From NCBI RefSeq assembly GCF_009363255.1, contig NZ_CP045318.1:2841501-2905500 (forward strand): a stretch of DNA of 64,000 nt. Direction: 5' to 3'. Within the stretch, counting starts at the first letter, position 1. Each line of letters begins with the position of its first letter. Origin of the DNA: Roseivivax sp. THAF197b (GTDB lineage: Bacteria; Pseudomonadota; Alphaproteobacteria; Rhodobacterales; Rhodobacteraceae). The notes beneath the pieces were generated by a model, which saw only the letters and a list, made by a program, of their open reading frames with translations, was not told the DNA's origin and searched no databases. Position numbers and translations under genes: made by a program. Of the stretch, positions 40,491 through 49,583 are shown in pieces.

Positions 40491-41225
40491 ATGCGCCTCA
40501 TCACCGTTCTGTGTGCAGCCTTGGCCGCAAGCCCGGCCCTGGCAGAGGCCGACAAGCGCTTCACTCTCGCGGCGCCCTCCGCGCTCGAGGAAAGCGGCCT
40601 GCTCGATTACCTCCTGCCGCGCTTTGCGCTCAAGACCGCGACGCGCATCACCCGCGGCGCCGATCCCGCCAGTGCCGATGCGGTCTTCGAGCGCGACGGC
40701 CGCCCGGTCTTCGAAGGCCCGACCGGGCTCTGGGCCCTGCGCGTGGGCGACGACCCGGACGCGCAGGCCTTCGCGGATTGGCTGGGCTCCGAGATCGGGC
40801 GCGACACGGTCGCCTCCTTCAGCCGCGATGGCGAAACGCCCTTCTCGACGGAAGTGAAGGCCCCGGTCGCCGTGGCCAAGCTCAACTATTCGGGCGATGT
40901 GAACAGCGGCGCCAGCCTGTCGCTGTCGCTCTGCGGACGGTGCCACGTCGTGGGCGAGGTCAACCGCATGAATTCCATCGGCTCCACCCCGTCCTTCGGC
41001 ATGCTGCGCACCCTGCCCGACTGGTCCCGCCGCTTCGAGGGGTTCTACGCGCTGGCGCCCCACCCTGCCTTCACCCAGATCGAGGAGGTGACATTGCCCT
41101 TCGATCCGATGCGGCCCTCGCCCATCGCCCCCATCGAGATGACGCTCGATGAGCTCGACGATATCCTGGCCTTCGTGGCGGATATTCCCCCCGCCGATCT
41201 CGGCGAGCCGGTCCAGTCACGCTGA
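40491..41225 (+). CDS. c-type cytochrome with a substrate-binding-protein-like N-terminus
   Basis: A 244-residue exported protein: signal peptide 1-18 (ending PALA). Residues 23-50 (RFTLAAPSALEESGLLDYLL) resemble the start of TupA-type tungstate-binding proteins, but only about 90 residues of such a domain fit before the haem part. The haem motif is CGRCH (148-152), with possible axial methionine in the following helix. It is divergent from DUF6494/Mrp and probably an electron carrier of the formate dehydrogenase. The binding-protein resemblance may be an oxoanion sensor or only vestigial. Confidence 0.75.
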   Translation: MRLITVLCAALAASPALAEADKRFTLAAPSALEESGLLDYLLPRFALKTATRITRGADPASADAVFERDGRPVFEGPTGLWALRVGDDPDAQAFADWLGSEIGRDTVASFSRDGETPFSTEVKAPVAVAKLNYSGDVNSGASLSLSLCGRCHVVGEVNRMNSIGSTPSFGMLRTLPDWSRRFEGFYALAPHPAFTQIEEVTLPFDPMRPSPIAPIEMTLDELDDILAFVADIPPADLGEPVQSR

Positions 41226-41275
41226 CGGGATCGGGCCTGGCGTCCCACGGGGCGGCCCGACGCGAAACACCCCCT

Positions 41276-41301
41276 CACGTTCGGACCAAAAATACCTCCG
41301 G
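41276..41301. repeat. Dispersed 26-base repeat, copy 2
   Basis: Inverted relative to the copy at 5055-5080, with one mismatch. It also sits between convergent genes, next to a hairpin. Confidence 0.55.
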
Positions 41302-41305
41302 AGGT

Positions 41306-41324
41306 CTGGAGGCAGGGCCTCCAG
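41306..41324. other. 8-bp hairpin between convergent genes
   Basis: Perfect stem (41306-41313 with 41317-41324), 3-base loop, no long T run. It may help end transcription of both converging genes. Confidence 0.4.
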
Positions 41325-41367
41325 CGCGGCCCCTTGGCCGCGATCCCCCGCGCCGCAGGCCGCGCGA

Positions 41368-43329
41368 TCAGTGATCGCGCCGCTTCGACGGGCTTTCGCC
41401 GAGGTAATCGTCGGTCGTGCGCACCCGCGGCCGCTCGCCCATGGCGAACGGATTGTTCTGCGCATGAAACTGCGCCCGGACCCGACAATCGTCGCACATC
41501 TGGATCATCCGCGCGGCATCCGGGTTCGAGAACATCGCGTGGTTGCCCGCAAGCTTTTCGGTGATGCGGTCGATGGTGGATTTCACCCCGAAAAGCGCGC
41601 CGCATTCGATGCAGGCAAAGGGCTCTTCCTCGTTCAGAACCACCTGGCTGAAGGCATGATCGGTGACGTTCATGCGCGGTTGCAGGGCGATGGCGTCCTC
41701 GGGGCAGATATTCGCACAGAGCCCGCATTGCAGACAGGCATCTTCCTGGAACAGAAGCTGCGGCTTGTCCGGATTGTCACCCAGGGCCCCCGACGGGCAG
41801 AGCGACACGCAGGACAGGCACAGCGTGCAGGCGTCCTGATCGACGAGCACGGCGCCATAGGGCGCGCCTTCCGGCAGATCGATGATCTCGGCCTTGGGCT
41901 GCAGCGTCTTGGCCGCCACGCGCGTGACTTGCCGCCGTGTGCCGAGCGGCAGGGCGGGTGCCGCCAGCGCTGCGGCCGCGCCGCCGTAAAGGGCCTCGGG
42001 CAGCGCATCGGGATCGGTGATGTCCAGAATCCGCACCGCCTCGGTTCCGGAGAGCGCATTGGCCAGGGCCGCCTCGCCCTCGGGCGTGTCCCGCTCCGTG
42101 CGCGGGGCCAACAGAATGTCGACGCGCGCAAATCCGGCCGCGAGGGCGGCCACCATCTCCGCATGACCGAACCGCGCGATGGCATCGGCTTCAAAGGGGA
42201 TGACATCGGCGGGCAGGCCCCGCCCGAACCGTGCGGCCAGGCGGATCATCTCGCCGCCATGCTCGGCATCATGTACCAGAAGGCGCGGGGCCGCGCCGCC
42301 CGCCTCGCGGTAGGTGCGCGCCAGAACGTCGAGCCTGCGAAACACCGCCGAGACCGGCGGTGCGTCATAGCTGATCGCCCCCGACGGACACAAAGCCGCA
42401 CAGGCGCCGCAGCCCGCGCAGACCATCGGATCGATGCTGACGTGATCGCCCTCGGGGCTGATGGCGCCCGTGGGACAGATATCGAGGCATTTGGAACAGC
42501 CCGTCTGCCCCGCCCGCGAATGCGCGCAAAGCGCAGGCTCCGCCCGGATATAGAGCGGCTTTTCGAAGGTGCCGACCATCTGCGCCGCCTGCGCCGCGGC
42601 CTCGACCAGCGCCACGGGGCGCGCCGGATCGGCCCGCAGGTAACCCTCGCGCTTTTCCGGTGCGGGAAAGAGCGGCGTCTCGCCACGCAGATCGAGGATG
42701 ATATCGCACTCTGCCGTCGCCCCGTCGCGCGCCGGTCCGAAATTGAACGTGCCACGACCGCCGGGCACGAGCTGCCGGAACCCGTCGATGCGCACGGTGA
42801 AGCCGCCAAGCGCGCCCGACGCGCGGGTGACGCGGCCGCGGATCACGTCGAAGCGCCGGTCGAGCGGCGGCGCGGTCTCGTCGCCCTGCAGAACCGTGAC
42901 CGCCAATTGATCGGCCAGCGAGGCCGCGGTCTCGAAGGCCGCATCGCCCGAGCCCAGGATGAAGCAGGTGCCTTCAGAGGTGACGTCGCGGCTGCGCGGC
43001 GGCGGCATGTCGATCAGCGCCTCGGCGGCAAGTGCGGCCTGTTTCGGCCCCGCCCGGTCGCCCTCGTCGGACCAGCCTGCCCGGTCCCGCAGGTCAACAA
43101 AGCCCGGCGCGTCGACGCACAACTCCTCGGCTAGCATTTCGAAAAAAGCGCTTTCCTGTTGGCAGGCGACCAGCACGTCGCCCCCGGCCAATGCCTTCGC
43201 GGCGGCCTCTGCGTCATCTTGACACAGCGCGCGATGCACGCGGCTGACCTCGAGGCCTGTCGCGGCGCGCAGGCTTTCGGGGTTCAGGGATTGCGACCCC
43301 AGGCAATCGCAGATCAGAAGCTGTTTCAC
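41368..43329 (-). CDS. Polyferredoxin (four [4Fe-4S] sites) of the formate dehydrogenase locus
   Basis: A 653-residue protein. N-terminal 250 residues have a Rossmann-like part (about 120-215) that may bind a dinucleotide. Ferredoxin pairs: first C268/C278/C281/C285 with CAGCGACAALCP (304-315), then DACTLCLSCVSLCPSG and CLQCGLCANICPED near residues 515-555. A C-terminal four-cysteine module (CIECG ... CDDCR) may hold zinc or another cluster. The GTG start at 43329 has AAGGAGGGG just upstream; an earlier ATG lacks one. It is divergent from DUF3305 and probably feeds or matures the dehydrogenase; which one is not decidable here. Confidence 0.85.
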   Translation of the reverse strand: MKQLLICDCLGSQSLNPESLRAATGLEVSRVHRALCQDDAEAAAKALAGGDVLVACQQESAFFEMLAEELCVDAPGFVDLRDRAGWSDEGDRAGPKQAALAAEALIDMPPPRSRDVTSEGTCFILGSGDAAFETAASLADQLAVTVLQGDETAPPLDRRFDVIRGRVTRASGALGGFTVRIDGFRQLVPGGRGTFNFGPARDGATAECDIILDLRGETPLFPAPEKREGYLRADPARPVALVEAAAQAAQMVGTFEKPLYIRAEPALCAHSRAGQTGCSKCLDICPTGAISPEGDHVSIDPMVCAGCGACAALCPSGAISYDAPPVSAVFRRLDVLARTYREAGGAAPRLLVHDAEHGGEMIRLAARFGRGLPADVIPFEADAIARFGHAEMVAALAAGFARVDILLAPRTERDTPEGEAALANALSGTEAVRILDITDPDALPEALYGGAAAALAAPALPLGTRRQVTRVAAKTLQPKAEIIDLPEGAPYGAVLVDQDACTLCLSCVSLCPSGALGDNPDKPQLLFQEDACLQCGLCANICPEDAIALQPRMNVTDHAFSQVVLNEEEPFACIECGALFGVKSTIDRITEKLAGNHAMFSNPDAARMIQMCDDCRVRAQFHAQNNPFAMGERPRVRTTDDYLGESPSKRRDH

Positions 43330-43475
43330 GATATCCCCTCCTTGATCGTGCTTCCCATCGCCCGCCAGGCGGACGCAACCGGCCTGTCTTGCGCATGATG
43401 GGGAAATTGTGATTTTCGATAGCGGGCTTATGCCGTATAAACAAGGCAAGGCTCACAGAACGATAGCCAAGGGCC

Positions 43476-44060
43476 ATGGGAGAGAGTTCGATTTCATTCA
43501 CCGACCGCAAGGCGGCAAGCATCCCTGTCGGGGTGATTGTCGAACGGCGTCCGGGCGTCACGCGCTGGGTCCGCGAGATCTGGCAGCCGCGCGCCCTGCT
43601 GCCGAACGCGCCGCCCGCCGATTGGCGTGTGCTGCGCGAGGATGGCGGCCGGATCGAATACCACGCCGCGACCGTTCCGCTCACGCTCTATCGCGGCGAG
43701 GCGGAGGCTTACCGGATCTCGCTCAGCGAACCGGTCCCGGCGGCCTATGTCATCATGCGCCCCTCGGCACGCGATGGGTTTCCCTGGTATGTGCATCTCG
43801 TCACCGCATCGCCGCATGAGGCCGCTCTGTTCGAGCAATCGGGCGACGAGCTCGTGGAGAAGGTCGCCCTGCCCGACGATCTGATCGGCTGGGCCGGACG
43901 CTGGATCGAGGCGCATTACCGTGAGGAGCGGTTCGTGAAGCGCAAGCGGCGCCGCGCTGAAGGGCCCGAGGCCGAAACGCCGCTGGGCGATCCGCGGATC
44001 GCGAAACCCACCGATATCTACCGCGCACCGACCGAACGCCGCCACGGGGGCGACACGTGA
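43476..44060 (+). CDS. DUF3305 protein
   Basis: A 194-residue protein with IPVGVIVERRPGVTRWVREIW and PWYVHLVTASPHEAALFEQ, the DUF3305 core. Such genes precede DUF3306 and a TorD-like gene in formate dehydrogenase loci. The basic C-terminus (KRKRRRAEG) could bind nucleic acid or protein. Its stop overlaps the next start by 4 bases. Function unknown, presumably enzyme maturation. Confidence 0.85.
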   Translation: MGESSISFTDRKAASIPVGVIVERRPGVTRWVREIWQPRALLPNAPPADWRVLREDGGRIEYHAATVPLTLYRGEAEAYRISLSEPVPAAYVIMRPSARDGFPWYVHLVTASPHEAALFEQSGDELVEKVALPDDLIGWAGRWIEAHYREERFVKRKRRRAEGPEAETPLGDPRIAKPTDIYRAPTERRHGGDT

Positions 44061-44788
44061 GCCGCCCGGGCAGCTTCTGGGCCCGCCGCAAGGCGCGTGT
44101 CGAAGCCGAAGCGGCCGAAGACGCCCGCAGGGCGGAGGAGGCGCGCGCCGATGCCGTGGCCCAGGACCTCGCCGAGAAGAGCGACGAAGACATCCTCGCC
44201 GAATATGGCCTCCCCGATCCCGACGATCTGGTGCCGGGCGACGGCATTGCGGGCTTCATGCGCCGCGAGATCCCCGAACGCCTGCGCCGCCGCGCCATGC
44301 GCAAGCTCTGGCGGTCGAACCCGGTCCTGGCCTGTGTCGACGGGCTCAACGATTACGACGACGATTACACCAATGCCGCGACCGACATGCCGGGCGTGAA
44401 GACGGCCTACCAGATCGGCAAGGGCATGAAGGCCCATGTAGAGGCCCTCGCCGCCGAGGAAGAGGCGAAGCAAAAAGCTGCAGCCAAGCCCCCGGAGGCT
44501 TTGGAGGACGGCACCGCGCCCGACGCGGTTGCTCTCACCGAAGCGGGCACCGTGTCCGAAGCAGACGCCATGTCCGATGTCGGCGCGCAGGCTGATCCGG
44601 CAGCCATCGCGCCACCGTCCGGCCATGCTGCACCTGCAGAAACCACTGAAATTCCCGCGGAAAACGAACGGGCTACGACTAAAGTCGCAGACGTTCCCCA
44701 TGGGACCTCCGAAACACCGTCGTATACAACTGAGGAAAGTCCGCACCGGCCGCGCCGGATGCGATTCCGATTCGAGGAGACCGGATGA
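44057..44788 (+). CDS. DUF3306 protein
   Basis: A 243-residue protein starting at GTG 44057 (MSRPGSFWARRKARV). The DUF3306 core is MRREIPERLRRRAMRKLWRSNPVL and DYDDDYTNA (about 70-125). The remainder is acidic and low in complexity, so partly disordered. It overlaps DUF3305 and the chaperone gene by 4 bases on each side, which indicates strict co-expression. Function unknown. Confidence 0.85.
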   Translation: MSRPGSFWARRKARVEAEAAEDARRAEEARADAVAQDLAEKSDEDILAEYGLPDPDDLVPGDGIAGFMRREIPERLRRRAMRKLWRSNPVLACVDGLNDYDDDYTNAATDMPGVKTAYQIGKGMKAHVEALAAEEEAKQKAAAKPPEALEDGTAPDAVALTEAGTVSEADAMSDVGAQADPAAIAPPSGHAAPAETTEIPAENERATTKVADVPHGTSETPSYTTEESPHRPRRMRFRFEETG

Positions 44789-45396
44789 CACAGGCTGCCA
44801 AGGCTGACGGCATCGTAAGCGAAGAGGACCGCCTGCGCGCGGACCTTTACAATTTCCTCGGCCTGCTGCTGGCAGGCCCGCCCGATGAATTGCTGCTCGC
44901 GCAGGTCGCGGGCCTTTCCGGCGATGACAGCGATCTCGGTCAGGCGGTCACGCGGCTTGCGGAATGTGCCGCCACATCGAAGCCACGCGATCTGGAGCGC
45001 GAATTCAACGCGCTTTTCATCGGTCTCGGCCGGGGTGAGCTTCTGCCCTATGCCAGCTACTACCTGACCGGTTTCCTCAACGAAAAGCCGCTGGCCACCC
45101 TGCGGCAGGACCTGCGCGCCCGTGGTGTTACCCGGGCGCCGAACGTGTTCGAGCCCGAGGACAATATCGCGTCGCTGATGGAGGTCATGGGCGCGCTGAT
45201 CGTGGGACGCTTCGGCGCGCCTGCGCGGCTCGAGGATCAGAAGACGTTCTTCAACAGACATATCGGCCCCTGGGCCGGGCACTTCTTCGCCGATCTCGAA
45301 ACGGCGAAGTCGGCGATGCTTTACGCCGCCGTGGGCTCGGTCGGTCGGGCCTTCATGGAAATCGAGCGCGAAGCGTTCCGATTGTCGCCGGAGTGA
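44785..45396 (+). CDS. TorD/DmsD-family molybdoenzyme chaperone
   Basis: A 203-residue all-helical chaperone: EFNALFIGLGRGELLPYASYY (about 74-94) is the TorD-family signature and YNFLGLLLAGPP sits at the N-terminus. It should bind the Tat signal of the catalytic subunit until cofactor loading is complete. ATGA overlap with DUF3306. Confidence 0.9.
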   Translation: MTQAAKADGIVSEEDRLRADLYNFLGLLLAGPPDELLLAQVAGLSGDDSDLGQAVTRLAECAATSKPRDLEREFNALFIGLGRGELLPYASYYLTGFLNEKPLATLRQDLRARGVTRAPNVFEPEDNIASLMEVMGALIVGRFGAPARLEDQKTFFNRHIGPWAGHFFADLETAKSAMLYAAVGSVGRAFMEIEREAFRLSPE

Positions 45397-45520
45397 TCCG
45401 GCCCGGGTCCGGCGCATCCGCGCCCGGGCCTCATCGCTCCAACGGTTCCGGGAGCAGATCGACGGGACCGCACAGCTCGGGTCGCACGCGACCCGCAACC
45501 AGAAGAAGGGAGACACTGGG

Positions 45521-45715
45521 ATGTCGAAAGACGAGAAGGCGGACAAGGGCCGTCGGGACTTCCTGAAACTTGCCGGAACCTCAGCCCCCGCAGCCCTTGC
45601 GGCCGTGGCGGTCAGCGGCACGGAAGCGGAAGCGGCGGACCTCGCGGAAACCGGTAAATCCGGCATGCAGGACACGGCGCATACCCGCGCCTATTTCGAC
45701 AGCGCCCGTTTCTGA
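45521..45715 (+). CDS. Small Tat-signal protein of the formate dehydrogenase region
   Basis: A 64-residue protein: GRRDFLKLAGTS is a twin-arginine signal (RR about 11-12), followed by a short mature part of about 25 residues. It fits TIGR02811, formate dehydrogenase region TAT target. Function unknown; it may occupy the chaperone or translocon. It lies 98 bases before the catalytic subunit. Confidence 0.85.
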   Translation: MSKDEKADKGRRDFLKLAGTSAPAALAAVAVSGTEAEAADLAETGKSGMQDTAHTRAYFDSARF

Positions 45716-45813
45716 CGGACGGTTTTGATTGATAACCGGTGACAGGGCCGCGGCCCGAACGCCGGATCCTGGCCCGCAAGTCATAAAGACACGGGTACAT
45801 AGCGGAGGGAACA

Positions 45814-48789
45814 ATGCTCAGGAAAAAGACAAGCGGGGTCGCGCGCCGATCCCAGAGAACCGGCCTTCTGTCGGAAATTTCAGGCAAGTCCGTCGACCGC
45901 CGCAGCTTCCTGCGCGGCTCTGGTCTTGCCATCGGGGGCCTTGCGGCGATCAGCGCGACAGCCGGATCGGTCACGCAGGCCTCTGCCCAGCAGGCGGTGA
46001 ACGATGCCGTGAAGACGGTGAAGTCGGTCTGCACCCACTGCTCAGTCGGCTGCACGGTCGTCGCCGAGGTCCAGGACGGTGTCTGGACGGGCCAGGAGCC
46101 CGGCTGGGACAGCCCGTTCAACCTCGGTGCGCATTGCGCCAAGGGTGCATCGGTGCGCGAACACACCCATGGTGAGCGTCGCCTGAAATACCCGATGAAG
46201 AAGGTCGACGGCGAGTGGACCAAGATCTCCTGGGAACAGGCGATCAACGAGATCGGCGACGAGATGCTCCGCATCCGCGAGGAAAGCGGCCCGGATTCGG
46301 TCTACTGGCTGGGCTCCGCGAAGCACAACAACGAGCAAGCCTACCTGATGCGCAAGTTCGCGGCCTATTGGGGCACGAACAACATCGATCACCAGGCGCG
46401 GATCTGTCACTCCACGACCGTTGCAGGCGTTGCGAATACATGGGGCTACGGCGCCATGACCAACTCCTACAACGACATCCACAATTCCCAGGCGATCTTC
46501 GTGATTGGCGGCAACCCCGCCGAGGCGCACCCGGTCTCGCTCCTGCACCTTCTGAAGGCCAAGGAGCAGAACAACGCGCCGATGATCGTCTGCGATCCGC
46601 GCTTCACCCGCACCGCGGCCCATGCGGACGAGTATGTCCGTTTCCGTCCCGGTACCGACGTGGCGCTGGTCTACGGCATCCTGTGGCACATCTTCGAGAA
46701 CAAGTGGGAGGATGAGGAATTCATCCGCACCCGTGTCTGGGGCATGGACCAGATCAAGGAAGAGGTTGCCAAGTACGACCCCGAGGAAGTCGAGCGGATC
46801 ACCGGCGCGCCGGGCTCCCAGCTCGAGCGGGTGGCCCGCACGCTGGCCAACAACCGTCCCGGCACCGTGATCTGGTGCATGGGCGGCACCCAGCACACCA
46901 ACGGCAACAACAACACCCGTGCCTACTGCATCCTGCAGCTTGCCTTGGGCAACATGGGTGCGGCCGGTGGCGGCACCAACATCTTCCGTGGCCACGACAA
47001 CGTGCAGGGCGCGACCGACCTCGGTGTTCTCGCCGACACGCTGCCGGGCTATTACGGCCTGTCCGCCGGGTCCTGGGCCCACTGGGCGCGCGTCTGGGAG
47101 GAAGACCTCGACTGGCTCAAGGGTCAGTTCAGCCAGGAGACCGCCTCCGACAAGGGCAAGGACGACGTTCCGATGATGAACGTCACCGGCATCCCGGTGT
47201 CGCGCTGGATCGACGGTGTCCTCGAAGAAGCCGAGGATATCGACCAGCCCGATCAGACCAAGGCCATGGTGTTCTGGGGCCACGCGCCCAACTCGCAGAC
47301 CCGCCTGCCCGAGATGAAGACGGCGATGGAGAAGCTCGACCTGCTGGTCGTGATCGATCCCTACCCGACAGTCTCGGCGATCATGAACGATCGCACCGAT
47401 GGCGTGTACCTGCTGCCGGCCGCGACGCAGTTCGAGACCTATGGCTCGGTCACCGCGTCGAACCGGTCGCTCCAGTGGCGTGAGAAGGTCACCGATCCGA
47501 TCTTCGAATCGAAGCCCGACCACGTCATCATGAAGCTGTTCGCGGACAAGTTCGGTTTCTCGGACCGTCTGTTCCGCAACATCGAGGTGAACGGTGACGA
47601 GCCGCTGATCGAAGACATCACCCGCGAGTTCAACCGTGGCATGTGGACGATCGGCTATACCGGCCAGTCGCCCGAGCGCATGCGCCTGCACATGGAGAAC
47701 CAGCACACCTTCGACCGCACCACGCTCAAGGCGCTGGGTGGTCCGGCAGATGGCGACTATTACGGTCTGCCGTGGCCGAGCTGGGGCACCGCGGAGATGA
47801 ACCATCCGGGCTCGCCCAACCTCTATGACATCTCCAAGCCCGTCGCCGATGGCGGCATGGGTTTCCGCGCGCGCTTCGGCGTGGAGCGGGATGGCGACAA
47901 CCTTCTTGCGGAGGGTGTGGCACCCGTCGGCTCCGAGATCATGGACGGCTACCCCGAGTTCACCATGCAGATGCTGATCGATCTCGGCTGGGACGGTGAT
48001 CTGACCGACGAGGAACGCGCCTCGATCGAGAAGGTCGCAGGCTACATGCGTCCCGACACGCCCGAGACCGGCGAGCAGAGCCAGACCGGCCCGATCCCGT
48101 CGGATTACGCCGAGAAGGTGGGTGGCGTGAACTGGAAGACCGACCTCTCTGGCGGTATCCAGCGCGTCGCGATCAAGCATGGCTGTGCGCCTTACGGCAA
48201 CGCCAAGGCCCGCGCCGTCGTGTGGACCTTCCCCGATCCGGTGCCGGTCCATCGCGAGCCGCTCTACACGCCGCGTTACGATCTGGTCGCGGATTATCCG
48301 ACCTACGAGGACAAGAAGTTCTGGCGGGTTCCGACGCTCTACGCGTCGATCCAGAAGGACGATTACTCGAAGGACTTCCCGATCACCCTCACCTCCGGCC
48401 GTCTGGTCGAATACGAGGGCGGCGGGGACGAGACACGGTCCAACCCGTGGCTTGCGGAACTGCAGCAGGACATGTTCGTCGAGATCAACCCGCGCGATGC
48501 GAACAATCTCAGCATCCGTGACGGGGCGGACGTGTGGGTCTACGGCCCGAATGGCGGCAAGGTGAAGGTGATGGCGATGGTGACCCCGCGGGTTGCCGAA
48601 GGCGTCGCGTTCATGCCGTTCCACTTCGGTGGTTTCTGGCAGGGCGAGGATCGCCGCAGCCACTACCCCGAGGGCGCCGACCCCTATGTCCTGGGCGAAT
48701 CCACCAACACTGCACAGACCTACGGTTACGACTCGGTGACCCAGATGCAGGAAACCAAGGCAACCCTTTGCCGCATCGAAGCCGCGTAA
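45814..48789 (+). CDS. Formate dehydrogenase catalytic subunit (Mo/W-bisMGD, Tat-exported)
   Basis: A 991-residue DMSO-reductase-family oxidoreductase that oxidises formate to CO2. Tat signal DRRSFLRG (29-36), N-terminal [4Fe-4S] site C73/C76/C80/C108, and Cys198 in QARICHSTT as metal ligand, not selenocysteine. Two pterin-binding regions follow. With the FeS and cytochrome b subunits it forms a periplasmic, membrane-tied FdnGHI-like complex. The start at 45814 yields the complete signal. No FdhD-like gene is in the window. Confidence 0.95.
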   Translation: MLRKKTSGVARRSQRTGLLSEISGKSVDRRSFLRGSGLAIGGLAAISATAGSVTQASAQQAVNDAVKTVKSVCTHCSVGCTVVAEVQDGVWTGQEPGWDSPFNLGAHCAKGASVREHTHGERRLKYPMKKVDGEWTKISWEQAINEIGDEMLRIREESGPDSVYWLGSAKHNNEQAYLMRKFAAYWGTNNIDHQARICHSTTVAGVANTWGYGAMTNSYNDIHNSQAIFVIGGNPAEAHPVSLLHLLKAKEQNNAPMIVCDPRFTRTAAHADEYVRFRPGTDVALVYGILWHIFENKWEDEEFIRTRVWGMDQIKEEVAKYDPEEVERITGAPGSQLERVARTLANNRPGTVIWCMGGTQHTNGNNNTRAYCILQLALGNMGAAGGGTNIFRGHDNVQGATDLGVLADTLPGYYGLSAGSWAHWARVWEEDLDWLKGQFSQETASDKGKDDVPMMNVTGIPVSRWIDGVLEEAEDIDQPDQTKAMVFWGHAPNSQTRLPEMKTAMEKLDLLVVIDPYPTVSAIMNDRTDGVYLLPAATQFETYGSVTASNRSLQWREKVTDPIFESKPDHVIMKLFADKFGFSDRLFRNIEVNGDEPLIEDITREFNRGMWTIGYTGQSPERMRLHMENQHTFDRTTLKALGGPADGDYYGLPWPSWGTAEMNHPGSPNLYDISKPVADGGMGFRARFGVERDGDNLLAEGVAPVGSEIMDGYPEFTMQMLIDLGWDGDLTDEERASIEKVAGYMRPDTPETGEQSQTGPIPSDYAEKVGGVNWKTDLSGGIQRVAIKHGCAPYGNAKARAVVWTFPDPVPVHREPLYTPRYDLVADYPTYEDKKFWRVPTLYASIQKDDYSKDFPITLTSGRLVEYEGGGDETRSNPWLAELQQDMFVEINPRDANNLSIRDGADVWVYGPNGGKVKVMAMVTPRVAEGVAFMPFHFGGFWQGEDRRSHYPEGADPYVLGESTNTAQTYGYDSVTQMQETKATLCRIEAA

Positions 48790-48804
48790 GGAGGAACACG
48801 ATAA

Positions 48805-49398
48805 ATGGCACGCGCTAAATTTCTCTGCGACGCCGAACGCTGCATCGAATGCAATGCCTGCGTTACGGCCTGTAAAAACGAGCACGAGGTGCCGTGGGGC
48901 ATCAACCGTCGGCGGGTGGTGACCATCCAGGACGGCCAGCCGGGCGAACGCTCGATCTCGGTCGCCTGCATGCACTGCTCGGACGCGCCCTGCATGGCCG
49001 TCTGCCCGGTGGATTGCTTCTACGAGACCTCCGATGGTGTCGTCCTGCACTCCAAGGACCTCTGCATCGGCTGTGGTTACTGCTTCTATGCCTGCCCCTT
49101 CGGCGCGCCGCAGTACCCGCAGGCGGGCAATTTCGGCTCCCGCGGCAAGATGGACAAGTGCACCTTCTGCGCCGGTGGCCCCGAAGAGGACACCAGCCAG
49201 GCCGAGTTCCAGAAGTACGGTCGCAACCGGATCGCCGAGGGCAAGCTGCCCATCTGCGCCGAGATGTGCTCCACCAAGGCCCTGCTTGCCGGTGACGGCG
49301 ACGTGGTCTCGGGCATCTACCGCGAGCGCGTCGTCGCCCGCGGCTTCGGCTCGGGCGCCTGGGGCTGGGGAACCGCCTACGACCAGAAGAGCCAGTAA
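48805..49398 (+). CDS. Formate dehydrogenase iron-sulfur subunit
   Basis: A 197-residue ferredoxin-like subunit with four [4Fe-4S] sites: CIECNACVTACKNEH, CMHCSDAPCMAVCPVDC, CIGCGYCFYACPFG and CTFC plus CAEMC. It has no membrane anchor of the E. coli FdnH kind, so it bridges the catalytic subunit to the cytochrome b. 15 bases after the catalytic gene. Confidence 0.93.
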   Translation: MARAKFLCDAERCIECNACVTACKNEHEVPWGINRRRVVTIQDGQPGERSISVACMHCSDAPCMAVCPVDCFYETSDGVVLHSKDLCIGCGYCFYACPFGAPQYPQAGNFGSRGKMDKCTFCAGGPEEDTSQAEFQKYGRNRIAEGKLPICAEMCSTKALLAGDGDVVSGIYRERVVARGFGSGAWGWGTAYDQKSQ

Positions 49399-49414
49399 GG
49401 CTCGGTATCCAAAG

Positions 49415-49446
49415 ACGGGGGCCGGTCTCGCATCGGCCCCCGTTTT
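49415..49446 (+). terminator. Intrinsic terminator between the FeS and cytochrome b subunit genes
   Basis: A 9-bp GC stem (49416-49424 with 49434-49442) followed by TTTT. Since the complex needs its gamma subunit, it is probably leaky and sets the subunit ratio, or a promoter lies in 49450-49580. Confidence 0.75.
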
Positions 49447-49583
49447 CCGTCCCGGTCGGCAATCGCACGACCCGGCGGGCAGACCCGAACGGCCCCGAGT
49501 GCTGCAACCGCGCGCCCCGGGCCGGGCCGTTTCGGTCTTTCCGCACGACAAAACACAAAGACACGGTTCATGGGGGCATAGCG

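Noticed and set aside
45814-48789. Selenocysteine formate dehydrogenase
   Set aside because: The metal-ligand position is a normal Cys codon (Cys198), with no in-frame TGA.
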